Shown: positions 9,571-18,913 of the stretch, one piece after another
How the letters are laid out: the number at the start of each line of letters is the position of its first letter
How positions within the stretch are numbered: position 1 is the first letter of the stretch
Source: Candidatus Enterocloster faecavium
Lineage (GTDB): Bacteria; Bacillota; Clostridia; Lachnospirales; Lachnospiraceae
Direction: 5' to 3'
Assembly (NCBI GenBank): GCA_019118585.1
Contig: DWYS01000058.1
Span: 1 to 49,329, forward strand
Length of the DNA: 49,329 nt
Notes under the pieces: model-generated
The model's database searches: none
What the model was told of the DNA's origin: nothing
The model's input: only the letters and a program-made list of their open reading frames with translations
Position numbers and translations under genes: made by a program

Positions 9571-9592
9571 GGGGCTGGCAGAAGTCCTTTTT
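9544..9592. terminator. Bidirectional intrinsic terminator
   Basis: AAAAAGGACTTCTGC / GCAGAAGTCCTTTTT perfect arms between convergent genes. Confidence 0.9.
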
Positions 9593-9593
9593 C

Positions 9594-10370
9594 TCAGCCT
9601 TCCATGGACAGCATCTGACCGTACCGTCCCAGAAAATTCTTTGTCCGTTCATTATCCGAGGCAAACACCTGCTTCGGCGTCCCCTCCTCCACAATGACAC
9701 CGTCCGCCATGAAGATCACCCGGTGGGAAATATCCCTGGCAAAGGCCATCTCGTGGGTAACGATGACCATGGCGATATCCAAATCCGCCAGGGAGCGGAT
9801 GACCTTCAACACCTCCCCCGTCAGCTCCGGGTCCAGAGCCGAAGTGGGCTCATCAAAGAACAGGATCTTGGGCTTCAGTGCCAGAGCCCTGGCAATGGCC
9901 ACCCGCTGGCACTGTCCGCCGGAAAGCTGGAAGGGGTAGGCGTCCTCCTTATCCTCCAGCCCCATCTTCCTCAACAGCTCCCTGGCCTCCTCAAATACCT
10001 CCTTCCAGTCCCGTTTCTGGACCCGGATGGGGGCATCTGTAATATTCTTCATCACCGAGTAATGGGGAAACAGATTGAAATTCTGGAATACCAGCCCGTA
10101 CTGGCTCTGGATCTCCTTTAAATCTTTTTTGCCTGCGTAGACTTCCCGGCCATCCTCTGTCATCCAGGCAGCCCGCTTTCCCAGATAGGACAGCTCTCCC
10201 CTGTCCATGGTCTCCAGCATGGTAGCGCAGCGCAGGAGGGTGGACTTTCCGGAACCGGACGGGCCGATAATGGAGAGGATCTCTCCCTCCTTCACCGACA
10301 GGGAGATATCCTTCAGCACCTGATTCCCGTCAAAGGACTTTTCCACCGATTTCAGCTCTAAGATGTTCAT
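9594..10370 (-). CDS. Polar amino-acid ABC transporter ATP-binding protein
   Basis: Walker A GPSGSGKST, signature LSGGQCQRVAIARAL, Walker B ILFFDEPTSALDPE; start at MNILELKSVEKSF. Confidence 0.95.
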   Translation of the reverse strand: MNILELKSVEKSFDGNQVLKDISLSVKEGEILSIIGPSGSGKSTLLRCATMLETMDRGELSYLGKRAAWMTEDGREVYAGKKDLKEIQSQYGLVFQNFNLFPHYSVMKNITDAPIRVQKRDWKEVFEEARELLRKMGLEDKEDAYPFQLSGGQCQRVAIARALALKPKILFFDEPTSALDPELTGEVLKVIRSLADLDIAMVIVTHEMAFARDISHRVIFMADGVIVEEGTPKQVFASDNERTKNFLGRYGQMLSMEG

Positions 10371-10390
10371 TTTCCACAGTCCTCCCCTCT

Positions 10391-11050
10391 TTAACGGTAA
10401 TAATCCAGCTTCTTTTCCACCCATTCCATGAAAACAGCCACCAGCAGATTAAAAATGTAGTAAAACAGGCCGGCCGCAATAAAGGGCATCATGGTCGTCT
10501 GGGCCGCCGCAATGGCTTTGGCAATGGAGAACATTTCCATAACACTGAGGGTAAAGGCCAGAGAAGTGTCCTTCACCAGGGTAATAATCTCATTGGTCAC
10601 AGAGGGCAGAATGCGCTTGATCACCTGCGGCAGGATGATGAGAAAGAAGGTCTGCCCTCTGCCGTACCCCAGGATCCTGGCCGCTTCGTACTGCCCCTGG
10701 GGCATGGATTGTATGCCGCTTCGGTATATTTCCGCAAAATAGGCTGCATAGTTGATGACAAATCCGATAAAGGTAGCCCACAGCCGGTAGCCGGAGCCCA
10801 TCCGCAGCCCGAAGATATAATATGGGCCAAAATACACCACCATCAGCTGCAGCATCAGCGGAGTGCCCCGCATAATCGATATGTAAAGCTTTACCAGGTT
10901 CCGGACCACCGGATTTTTTGACATGCGCCCCACCGCCACCAGGAGACCCAGGGGAAGGGAAAAAATCAGGGTTACGCCAAAAATCTGTACACTGGTTGCC
11001 ATTCCTCCCGCCAGCTGCCCCAGCATCTGCGCCAATGTAATCTTGCCCAT
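10391..11050 (-). CDS. Amino-acid ABC transporter permease (HisM/GlnP type)
   Basis: 219 aa; YISIMRGTPLMLQLMVVYFG and YAAYFAEIYRSGIQSMPQGQYEAARILG EAA region. Confidence 0.95.
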   Translation of the reverse strand: MGKITLAQMLGQLAGGMATSVQIFGVTLIFSLPLGLLVAVGRMSKNPVVRNLVKLYISIMRGTPLMLQLMVVYFGPYYIFGLRMGSGYRLWATFIGFVINYAAYFAEIYRSGIQSMPQGQYEAARILGYGRGQTFFLIILPQVIKRILPSVTNEIITLVKDTSLAFTLSVMEMFSIAKAIAAAQTTMMPFIAAGLFYYIFNLLVAVFMEWVEKKLDYYR

Positions 11051-11066
11051 AGTGCAAACTCCATCC

Positions 11067-11978
11067 TTACTTTCCGATTACTGTTAAATCCTCTCCGAAC
11101 CACTTTTCAGAGATTTCCTTCATGGTGCCGTCGGCCGCCATCTCTTCCAGAGCACTCTGGACCTTGTCCCGAAGCTCCGTGTTTCCTTTCTTGAAGCCTA
11201 CTGCGTAAGCCTCGCTGGACAAGGTCTCGTCCAGTACTGCAAAATCCGCATCCCTCTGCTGGATCTGATATCTGGCTACCACCACATCCATGGCCACTGC
11301 ATCCACAGCGCCCTGCTCCAGATCCATCAGCGCGGAATTATAATCTGCGGTGGTCAAAAGCTGAGCAAACGTAGAAGTCAGTTCCGCATCCTCGTTGAGC
11401 GCTGCCAGGGCGGAAGAATCTGCCTGGCACTCTACAACCTTTCCTGCCAGATCATCCAGCGTCTCAATTCCGGAATCCCCGTTGACCACAAACACCTGGG
11501 CATTGTCCATATAGGGCTCCGTCCACTCGTAATCGTCCTCTCTTCCGGTGATGGTAAATCCATTCCAGATGCAGTCGATATTTCCAGAATCCAGTTCCAT
11601 ATCCTTGGAATCCCAGGCAATGGGCTGAGCCTTGTACTCCAGTCCCAGGCGTCTGGCCGCCTCCTGAGCCAGATCCAGGTCAAATCCCACATAGGAGCCG
11701 TCCTCCGCCATAAATCCCATGGGCGGGAACTCCTGGTCAAAACCTACGATCAGGGTTCCGCCTGTGCTTCCCCCTTCAGCCGTCTCCTCCTGGGCCGCAT
11801 CTTCTGCTGTCTCCCCGCTCTCCTCTGAGGCTTCCTGGGAATCGCTTTCCTCAGCCTGAGCAGTTGTCTCTGCCGCCTCGCTCTGAGTTTCCTGGGAATC
11901 ACTGCTGCCTGAAGAGCAGCCGCTCAGGGCTAAAGCAGCAGCCGCTGCCATTGTCAGCATCCATGCTCTCTTTTTCAT
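11067..11978 (-). CDS. Amino-acid ABC transporter substrate-binding lipoprotein
   Basis: Signal peptide with lipobox LALSGCSSG, Asp/Glu/Ser-rich linker, then FDQEFPPMGFMAEDGSYVGFDLDLA SBP_bac_3 motif. Confidence 0.95.
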   Translation of the reverse strand: MKKRAWMLTMAAAAALALSGCSSGSSDSQETQSEAAETTAQAEESDSQEASEESGETAEDAAQEETAEGGSTGGTLIVGFDQEFPPMGFMAEDGSYVGFDLDLAQEAARRLGLEYKAQPIAWDSKDMELDSGNIDCIWNGFTITGREDDYEWTEPYMDNAQVFVVNGDSGIETLDDLAGKVVECQADSSALAALNEDAELTSTFAQLLTTADYNSALMDLEQGAVDAVAMDVVVARYQIQQRDADFAVLDETLSSEAYAVGFKKGNTELRDKVQSALEEMAADGTMKEISEKWFGEDLTVIGK

Positions 11979-12105
11979 AATTCAGATCCTCCTCTTGCCG
12001 GGCTCTTGCGAAGCCCGTTTGCTTTGTCATGATAGCATGGTAGCATACTAAAGCGCTTTTGTAAAGAAAAAAATGCGCCCGGAAGCACATTTTTCTCTTT
12101 CTCCA

Positions 12106-12978
12106 TCAGTTCTCCTCGCTCAATGCCTTAAATCCGTCTCCCAGCACCTCGCTGGCCTCCGCTGCCATCAGAAATGCCCCCGGGTCCGCCTCGTAGACGA
12201 TCCTCCTCAGCCTCTGAAACTGGGATTTGCGCACCGTACACAAAAGAACACTGGTATTCTTTCCGCTGTATGCCCCGGTGGCCGGAATCAGCGTAGCGCT
12301 GCGGTCCAAATCTGCAATAACCCGCCGGGCAATTTCCTGGGGCTTTCTGGTCACCACCGTAGCCATGGTGCTGGCATCCCCTCCGTAAATCACGCTGTCG
12401 ATCACCTTGGTAGTGGCAAACAAGCTGACCAGGCCGAAAAGAGCGGCATCAATGTTGCCGAATACGTAGATGGACATCAGCAGGATCACCCCGTCCACCG
12501 CCATAAGGGCGCGGCCGATGGACAGCTGGGGCCTCTTTTTTTGAAGCACGTATCCCAGGATATCGCTGCCCCCGGTGGTCATCCCCGCCATAAAGATCAG
12601 ACCCATGCCTGCCCCGGAGAGGATCCCTCCGTAAAGGCTGCACAGGATCCGGTCTCCCGTATACACCGGGCAAATGGGGGCCACCGCAAAGTCCAGGATG
12701 AAGGAACAGACCGCTGTGGCAAAGGCCGTGGACACCGCAAAACGGTGGCTCAATGAAAACCAGGCCAGCACCAGAAGCGGGATATTGATAGCCAGGGTCA
12801 CCATTCCGATGGGCAGCTCCACAAAATGGTTCACCATCAGGGCGATTCCCAGAGCGCCTCCCGGAGCAATGTGGGCCGGCTCTACAAAGGCGTGAGTGCC
12901 AACGCCGTAAATCAGTGCGCCTGCCAGGAGCAGCGCCATATTTTTTCCTTCCTGCTTCCACTGTATGTTCATATTCAT
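12106..12978 (-). CDS. YitT family protein (DUF161/DUF2179), copy 1
   Basis: 290 aa; GTHAFVEPAHIAPGGALGIALMVNH, TTGGSDILGYVLQKKRP, C-terminal DUF2179-like domain. Confidence 0.9.
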   Translation of the reverse strand: MNMNIQWKQEGKNMALLLAGALIYGVGTHAFVEPAHIAPGGALGIALMVNHFVELPIGMVTLAINIPLLVLAWFSLSHRFAVSTAFATAVCSFILDFAVAPICPVYTGDRILCSLYGGILSGAGMGLIFMAGMTTGGSDILGYVLQKKRPQLSIGRALMAVDGVILLMSIYVFGNIDAALFGLVSLFATTKVIDSVIYGGDASTMATVVTRKPQEIARRVIADLDRSATLIPATGAYSGKNTSVLLCTVRKSQFQRLRRIVYEADPGAFLMAAEASEVLGDGFKALSEEN

Positions 12979-13293
12979 ATCCCTGCCTCCTCAAAAAACG
13001 CCCGGCAGATACCGGAACGGACCTGTCAGGCGAAATAGACCTTTCTGAAATTCAGCTTTATTATAAGCAGTTTGCGGGGCGGGCAACCGACAAATCGTGC
13101 CGGGATTTTCGTATTTTAACGGCGGTTTTTGATTGTGAGGCGGATTTTTGGCTGTCCATTTTTCTATGGATCTGCGGCTGTTTTCTGTCCTGTGATAGGC
13201 CGATTTTCCCGTTTTAAGTGCTTTGCGGGAAATTAAAATACAAGAAAAAGAGGCGGGATTTGTCCGTGGGCTCCTCTTCCCTGCGCTCAAATC

Positions 13294-13950
13294 CTACCCC
13301 TCCAGCAGCGTCACATCATTCTTCTCATACCGGATCAGCCCGTCCCTCTGCATTTTGGACAGCTCATTGCACATGGCGCTGCGGTCAATCCCCAGGTAAT
13401 CCGCCAGCTGCTGGCGGTTGTAGGGGATCCGGAAGGAGTAGCTTCCCTCTTTCTTGGCGCACTCGGAAAAATAGGATAAAAGCCTCCCCCTGATGGACTT
13501 GGAGCTGGTGTGGAGGATCCGCATGGAAAGCTGCAGGCTCTTATGGGCGCACACCGTCAGCAGATTCCGCACCAGTTTTGTGTGGAAGGCGCAGGCATTG
13601 GTACAGGTGGTCAGCACCTTGCCCACGTTCAAAAACAGCACCTCTGTCTTTTCCGCCGCGGACACGGAAACCTGGAGGGGTTCTCCCGGGATACAGGCGT
13701 AGGCCTCCGCGAAAACCGCTCCCGGGGCGGCGTTTCCCAGAATCGTGTGGTTTCCCCAGACATCGCTGTATTCCACCATCGCCATCCCGGACAGAACGAT
13801 TCCCACAAACTCCGTAGGCTCCCCCTCCGCCAGGATGATCTCTCCTTTATGATAAGTTTTCTTCACAGCCCCGAGGCAGTGGAGCAGGGCCTCAATCTCC
13901 GTCTCCTCGATTCCCCTAAACATCTGGGTGTTGGACAGTAAAATTTTCAT
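13294..13950 (-). CDS. Crp/Fnr family transcriptional regulator
   Basis: cNMP-binding-like domain plus HTH PYNRQQLADYLGIDRSAMCNELSKMQRDGLI; AAAGGAG RBS before ATG at 13950. Confidence 0.9.
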   Translation of the reverse strand: MKILLSNTQMFRGIEETEIEALLHCLGAVKKTYHKGEIILAEGEPTEFVGIVLSGMAMVEYSDVWGNHTILGNAAPGAVFAEAYACIPGEPLQVSVSAAEKTEVLFLNVGKVLTTCTNACAFHTKLVRNLLTVCAHKSLQLSMRILHTSSKSIRGRLLSYFSECAKKEGSYSFRIPYNRQQLADYLGIDRSAMCNELSKMQRDGLIRYEKNDVTLLEG

Positions 13951-13964
13951 GAAACGTTCTCCTT

Positions 13965-13980
13965 TGTTGTTATAACAACA
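13965..13980. promoter_or_regulatory. Perfect 16-bp palindrome TGTTGTTATAACAACA (regulator operator candidate)
   Basis: Read directly; lies between the divergent crp/fnr and ferredoxin-hcp genes. Confidence 0.75.
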
Positions 13981-14047
13981 GACTTTCATCCAAAATTATA
14001 TTATACTGCATTCACAACGTCAAGGATGCACCGAAAGGAGAACTACC

Positions 14048-14773
14048 GTGATTCGAAGGATTATAGAAATTAATGAAGAAAAATGCAACGGCTGCGGCGC
14101 CTGTGCCGCCGCCTGCCACGAAGGAGCCATCGCCATGGTGGACGGAAAGGCCAGACTCATGCGGGATGATTACTGCGACGGGCTGGGAGACTGTCTGCCC
14201 GCCTGCCCCACCGGAGCCATCACCTTTGTAGAGCGGGAAGCCGCTGCTTATGATGAGCAGGCCGTTCTGGCAAACAAGCAGAAAAAGGGAGCTGCCGCTC
14301 CTCATGCCGGCTGTCCCGGCCATCAGATGCGCCGTCTGAATCCCGCCAATGCAGAAGACAGCAGGCAGGAAGGCAGCCGCGTTCCGGCTTCTCCGTCTGC
14401 CCCTGCCGCCTCCCAGCTGGGCCAGTGGCCCTGCCAGATCAAGCTGGTGCCGGTAAACGCCCCCTATTTCCAGGGCGCAAAGCTTTTGATCGCCGCGGAC
14501 TGCACCGCCTTTGCCTGCGCCAGCCTGCACCAGGACTTTATGAGAGGGAAAATCACCCTCATCGGATGTCCCAAGCTGGACTCTGTGGACTACAGCGAAA
14601 AGCTGACGGAGATCATCAAAAACAATGATATCCAGAGCGTTACCATTGTACGCATGGAGGTCCCCTGCTGCGGCGGACTGGAAAATGCCGCCAAAAAGGC
14701 CATTCAGGCCAGCAAAAAATTCCTTCCCTGGCAGGTGGTCACCATTTCCATTGACGGCCGGGTCCTGGACTAA
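14048..14773 (+). CDS. 4Fe-4S ferredoxin-type protein upstream of hcp
   Basis: GTG start with AAAGGAGAA; two CxxCxxCxxxC-type clusters CNGCGACAAAC and CDGLGDCLPACPTGAI. Confidence 0.9.
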   Translation: MIRRIIEINEEKCNGCGACAAACHEGAIAMVDGKARLMRDDYCDGLGDCLPACPTGAITFVEREAAAYDEQAVLANKQKKGAAAPHAGCPGHQMRRLNPANAEDSRQEGSRVPASPSAPAASQLGQWPCQIKLVPVNAPYFQGAKLLIAADCTAFACASLHQDFMRGKITLIGCPKLDSVDYSEKLTEIIKNNDIQSVTIVRMEVPCCGGLENAAKKAIQASKKFLPWQVVTISIDGRVLD

Positions 14774-14826
14774 AAAGCCGTCCAAAACCCCTGACATTGA
14801 CCAAATATAGACGAGGAGAAATCAAT

Positions 14827-16455
14827 ATGGAAAGACAGATGTTTTGTTTTCAGTGTGAACAGACCGCCGGATGTACCGGCTGCACCGGAAAGGCCGGAGT
14901 CTGCGGAAAGACCGCCCCGACGGCCGCTCTCCAGGATGAACTGACCGGCGCTCTCATCGGTCTGGCCCGGGCCTCGGCGGACAGCTCCCTTCCTGCCGGA
15001 TCCATTGACCAGCTTCTGATCCAGGGCCTTTTTACCACGGTAACCAACGTCAATTTCAACGAGGAGACCATCCGGAACCTGATCCGCCTGGTTCATGAGG
15101 AAAAAGAACGGCTGGTGCCGGATTGTTCCGTCTGCGGCTCTCCCTGCGGCAGAACGGAGGACTATGATCTATCCCTGCTGTGGAATGCCCCTGAAGATAT
15201 CCGCAGCCTGAAATCCCTGATCCTCTTTGGCATCCGGGGTGTTGGAGCCTACGCCTACCATGCTATGGTGCTGGGATACACCGATGAAGAGCTGAACCGT
15301 TTTATCCGCAAAGCCCTGTTCGCCGTAGGGGAGGACTGGGGAATGGAGGAGCTGCTCCCTGTGGTCCTGGAGGTTGGAAAATACAACCTGGCCTGCATGG
15401 AACTCCTGGACAGAGCCAATACGGAGACCTTCGGAACCCCGGCCCCCACGGAGGTTTCCATGAAGGTGGAGAAAGGTCCCTTCATCGTGGTCACCGGCCA
15501 CGATCTTCTGGATCTGAAGCTGCTTCTTGAGCAGACGGAAGGAAAAGGCATCAACATCTACACCCACGGGGAGATGCTGCCTGCCCACGGATATCCGGAG
15601 CTGAAAAAATACCCCCACCTAAAAGGCAACTTCGGGACCGCCTGGCAGAACCAGCAGAAAGAATTTGACGATCTGCCCGCCCCCATCCTCTTTACCACCA
15701 ACTGCCTGATGCCCCCCAAAGCCAGCTACGCGGACCGGGTTTTCACCACTGAGGTGGTCTCCTACCCGGAGATCGTCCACATCGGACCTGTACCTGGAAC
15801 GGAGGTACTGGGAGAGCATGGAGCAAAGAAGGATTTTACCCCGGTGATCGAGAAAGCCCTGGCCCTTGGCGGATATCCCGAAGACCGGCAGTTTACCGGG
15901 ATCAACGGCGGCGAGACCCTGACCACCGGCTTTGGACATGGTGCGGTTTTAAGCGCGGCTCCCCAGGTGGTGGAGGCCGTCAAGTCCGGCGCCATCCGCC
16001 ATTTCTTCCTGGTAGGCGGCTGCGACGGTGCCAGACCGGGACGCAATTATTACACGGAATTCGTAAAGCTGACTCCCCCTGATACCCTTGTCCTCACCCT
16101 GGCCTGCGGCAAGTACCGGTTCAACGATCTGGACCTGGGGACCATCGGCGGACTGCCCAGACTGATGGACATCGGCCAGTGCAATGACGCTTACAGCGCC
16201 ATCAGGATCGCTTTGGCCCTGGCGGAGGCCTTCGGCTGCGGCGTAAACGACCTGCCTTTGTCCCTGGTACTGTCCTGGTACGAGCAGAAGGCCGTCTGCA
16301 TCCTGCTGACCCTCCTGCATTTGGGGATCAAGAATATCCGGCTGGGCCCCACCCTCCCCGCCTTCCTGTCCCCCAATGTGCTGGACTACCTGGTGGAGCA
16401 CTACAACATCGCGCCGATCACCACTCCGGAGGAGGATTTGAAGGCGATGCTGTAA
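14827..16455 (+). CDS. hcp: Hydroxylamine reductase / hybrid cluster protein
   Basis: MFCFQCEQTAGCTGCTGKAGVCGKTA N-terminal Cys motif; HGAVLSAAPQVVEAV, FFLVGGCDGARPGRNYYTEFV. Confidence 0.96.
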   Translation: MERQMFCFQCEQTAGCTGCTGKAGVCGKTAPTAALQDELTGALIGLARASADSSLPAGSIDQLLIQGLFTTVTNVNFNEETIRNLIRLVHEEKERLVPDCSVCGSPCGRTEDYDLSLLWNAPEDIRSLKSLILFGIRGVGAYAYHAMVLGYTDEELNRFIRKALFAVGEDWGMEELLPVVLEVGKYNLACMELLDRANTETFGTPAPTEVSMKVEKGPFIVVTGHDLLDLKLLLEQTEGKGINIYTHGEMLPAHGYPELKKYPHLKGNFGTAWQNQQKEFDDLPAPILFTTNCLMPPKASYADRVFTTEVVSYPEIVHIGPVPGTEVLGEHGAKKDFTPVIEKALALGGYPEDRQFTGINGGETLTTGFGHGAVLSAAPQVVEAVKSGAIRHFFLVGGCDGARPGRNYYTEFVKLTPPDTLVLTLACGKYRFNDLDLGTIGGLPRLMDIGQCNDAYSAIRIALALAEAFGCGVNDLPLSLVLSWYEQKAVCILLTLLHLGIKNIRLGPTLPAFLSPNVLDYLVEHYNIAPITTPEEDLKAML

Positions 16456-16481
16456 AACTTTCGCCTGCCTAAAGAAAATAT

Positions 16482-16530
16482 AAAACGCTTCCGGTTCCCG
16501 GCAGGATCTGCCTGGTCGGAAGCGTTTTTT
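16482..16530. terminator. Intrinsic terminator after hcp (probably bidirectional)
   Basis: AAAACGCTTCCG / CGGAAGCGTTTTTT. Confidence 0.85.
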
Positions 16531-16537
16531 CTTCTGT

Positions 16538-17224
16538 CTACAAAAATGTTTCCAGCTCCGCAAGCGCCCGGATCTCATAATCCGGCCGGATATCCTCCCT
16601 CCCCGGAAGTCCCCCCGGATTATACCAGCAGGTATCGGTCCCCGCCTGCTTTCCTCCCAGAATGTCCGACTGAAGGGAATCCCCCACCAGCAGCATCTGT
16701 CCGGGACTGATCCCCGGAATCCTGGAAAAGCAGTAGTCGAAATACTCCTTCTGCGGCTTCTGGCTTCCCGCATCCTCAGACACAAAGATATCCTTCATAA
16801 ACCGGTCCAGGCCCGAGGCGGCCAGCCGCTTATACTGGGTGGAGGAGGTTCCGTTTGTGACGATGTAGAGGTCGTATTTTTTATGAAGAGATTCACAGAC
16901 ATCCAGAGCCCCTTCAATGAGAATGGCAGACCGATCCAGCTGGCTGCGGTAAAGCTTCTCCGCCTCCCAGCCGTCCACCTCTTTCCCAAGGGCCCCGAAA
17001 AAGTCCACAAACCTCTGGCACACCAGTTGTTCCTTGGTCACCTCTCCCCGCTCAAAAGCCGCCCAGGCCCGCTCGTTCATTTCATGATACAGGCTCAAAC
17101 GCTCCTGGGTGGGCTCAAATCCATAAGTTCTCAGCACAACCTTCATGCCGTCCGCCTCCGCCTGGTTAAAATCCAGGAGGGTTCCGTCCACATCCAGAAG
17201 GATGGCCTGATATTGTTTCTTCAT
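16538..17224 (-). CDS. HAD hydrolase, YjjG-like
   Basis: ILLDVDGTLLDFNQAEADGMK, IVTNGTSSTQYKRL, VGDSLQSDILGGKQAGTDTCWYN. Confidence 0.9.
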   Translation of the reverse strand: MKKQYQAILLDVDGTLLDFNQAEADGMKVVLRTYGFEPTQERLSLYHEMNERAWAAFERGEVTKEQLVCQRFVDFFGALGKEVDGWEAEKLYRSQLDRSAILIEGALDVCESLHKKYDLYIVTNGTSSTQYKRLAASGLDRFMKDIFVSEDAGSQKPQKEYFDYCFSRIPGISPGQMLLVGDSLQSDILGGKQAGTDTCWYNPGGLPGREDIRPDYEIRALAELETFL

Positions 17225-17928
17225 ACAATAAACACCTGCCCATCTTTCTCCACATCCGCAACCCGTTCCCGGTAGTCCCTGGACTCTTCCATCTCCTTCA
17301 GCCTGGAAATTACGGAAAAATGCCCCCAGCAGTGCATGGGGAATACATGGCGGGCGCCCACGGTTTTCATAAAATCGTCCATTCCCCTAAAAAAGTCCTT
17401 CCCCTGGCGTGGGTCCAGAGGCACGAAAGCCACATCGATCTTCTCGCCCTTCATGGCCTCCAGCTGCCGGTGGTAATTCACCTCCATGTTCCGGTTCCAG
17501 TCCTTCGGCTCTCCCTCCCACTGCCAGTTGTTTAAGTCCCCGGCATGGTAAATGACGCCATCCGGGGTGTGGATCAGGAACGCCACCCCTTCATCGGTGG
17601 ATTTGAAGGTCCGCACGGAAAAGCCGGAAAGCCAGGGCAGAGAAAACTCCTGCCCCGGCCCTGCAAACAGAATCCGGTCTCCAAGCTCGGACGGCGTCCT
17701 CTTTTTCCAGATATCGTCCGAAATCACATAATATACATCCTGGCGCTCCTTTGCCAGTTCAAAAATGACCGGCGAAAAGTGGTCCCCGTGCCGGTGGCTG
17801 ACAAAGACTGCAACAGGCTTCTTCTCCGGCAGAGAAAGGCTGCCCTCAAAATAGTCAAACAGCAGGGCCGCTCCTTTCAGCTCAGCCAAAAAGGAACTGT
17901 GGTGAATGTAAGTAATCTTCATCGTCAA
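17221..17928 (-). CDS. MBL-fold metallohydrolase
   Basis: ITYIHHSSFLAEL, VSHRHGDHFSP, VIYHAGDLNNW, HVFPMHCWGH. Confidence 0.85.
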   Translation of the reverse strand: MTMKITYIHHSSFLAELKGAALLFDYFEGSLSLPEKKPVAVFVSHRHGDHFSPVIFELAKERQDVYYVISDDIWKKRTPSELGDRILFAGPGQEFSLPWLSGFSVRTFKSTDEGVAFLIHTPDGVIYHAGDLNNWQWEGEPKDWNRNMEVNYHRQLEAMKGEKIDVAFVPLDPRQGKDFFRGMDDFMKTVGARHVFPMHCWGHFSVISRLKEMEESRDYRERVADVEKDGQVFIV

Positions 17929-18791
17929 TTTCCCTCCTTCAGTTCTTTAAATCCAAAGCCCAGCACCTCGCTGGTCTCCGTTGCCATCATGAAGGCATCC
18001 GGGTCCGTCTCATAGATGATCCGCTTCAGACGGGGAAACTGGGACTTGCGCACCGTACACAAAAGCATGGTGGTATCCTCTTTGCTGTATGCTCCCTGAG
18101 CCTTTAAAAGGGTAGCGCTGCGGTCCAGGTCCACGATCACCCGATGTGCAATTTCTTCCGGCCGCTTGGTGATCACGGTAGCCATAGTGCTCACCTCTCC
18201 GCCGTAGATGATGCTGTCAATGACCTTGGTCTGGGCAAAGAGGGTTACCAGTCCAAAAAGGGCCGCGTCCACATTCCCGAATACGAAGATAGAGATGACC
18301 AGCACCACTCCGTCCACCAAAAGCAGCGCCCGGCCAATGGACATCTGGGGCCGCTTCTTCTGCAGCAGATACCCCAAAATATCCGAACCTCCCGTAGTAG
18401 TTCCCGCCAGGAAAATGAGAGCCATTCCCACTCCGATCACCACGCCTCCGTACAGGCTGCACAGAAAACGGTCCCCGATATACACCGGGCAGACCGGTGC
18501 GACCGCCAGGTCAAGAACCGCTGAGGAAAGAGCCGTGGTCACTGCCGTTGTCACCGCAAACCGCCGGCTCAAATAAAACCAGGCCAAGATCAGCAGCGGG
18601 ATATTGGTTGCCATTGTCAGCATACCGATGGGCAGGTTGGTGAGATGGTTGATCAACAGGGCTACGCCGATGGCGCCTCCCGGTGCTACCTGGGCCGGCT
18701 CCACAAAGGCGTGGGTGCCGATGTCGTAAATCAAAATTCCCACCACCAGCAAAATCAGATTTTTTCCTTCCTCTTTCAGCAGCGTTCTCAA
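17925..18791 (-). CDS. YitT family protein (DUF161/DUF2179), copy 2
   Basis: 288 aa, close paralogue of 12106..12978 along its whole length. Confidence 0.9.
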   Translation of the reverse strand: MRTLLKEEGKNLILLVVGILIYDIGTHAFVEPAQVAPGGAIGVALLINHLTNLPIGMLTMATNIPLLILAWFYLSRRFAVTTAVTTALSSAVLDLAVAPVCPVYIGDRFLCSLYGGVVIGVGMALIFLAGTTTGGSDILGYLLQKKRPQMSIGRALLLVDGVVLVISIFVFGNVDAALFGLVTLFAQTKVIDSIIYGGEVSTMATVITKRPEEIAHRVIVDLDRSATLLKAQGAYSKEDTTMLLCTVRKSQFPRLKRIIYETDPDAFMMATETSEVLGFGFKELKEGN

Positions 18792-18810
18792 TCCATTTTA
18801 CCTCCTTAAA

Positions 18811-18849
18811 ATCCGCCCGGAAGGCCTAAATTCGGTCCGCCGGGCGGGT
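18811..18849. terminator. Hairpin in front of YitT copy 2 (terminator/attenuator candidate)
   Basis: CCGCCCGG/CCGGGCGG stem; minus strand continues ATTTTAAGGAGG into the YitT RBS. Confidence 0.4.
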
Positions 18850-18913
18850 ATTTTTCAGCAGCGCCGCCGGATCGTTTCCAGCGCGGCGCCTTTTATGTTC
18901 TTTTCATTCGTCT

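Noticed and set aside
12073-12756. 227-aa + strand ORF opposite YitT copy 1
   Set aside because: Antisense to a well-supported YitT gene; Pro/His/Arg-rich shadow translation.
14012-14797. 261-aa minus ORF opposite the ferredoxin gene
   Set aside because: The opposite strand has clear Fe-S cluster motifs and an RBS; this frame is a shadow ORF.
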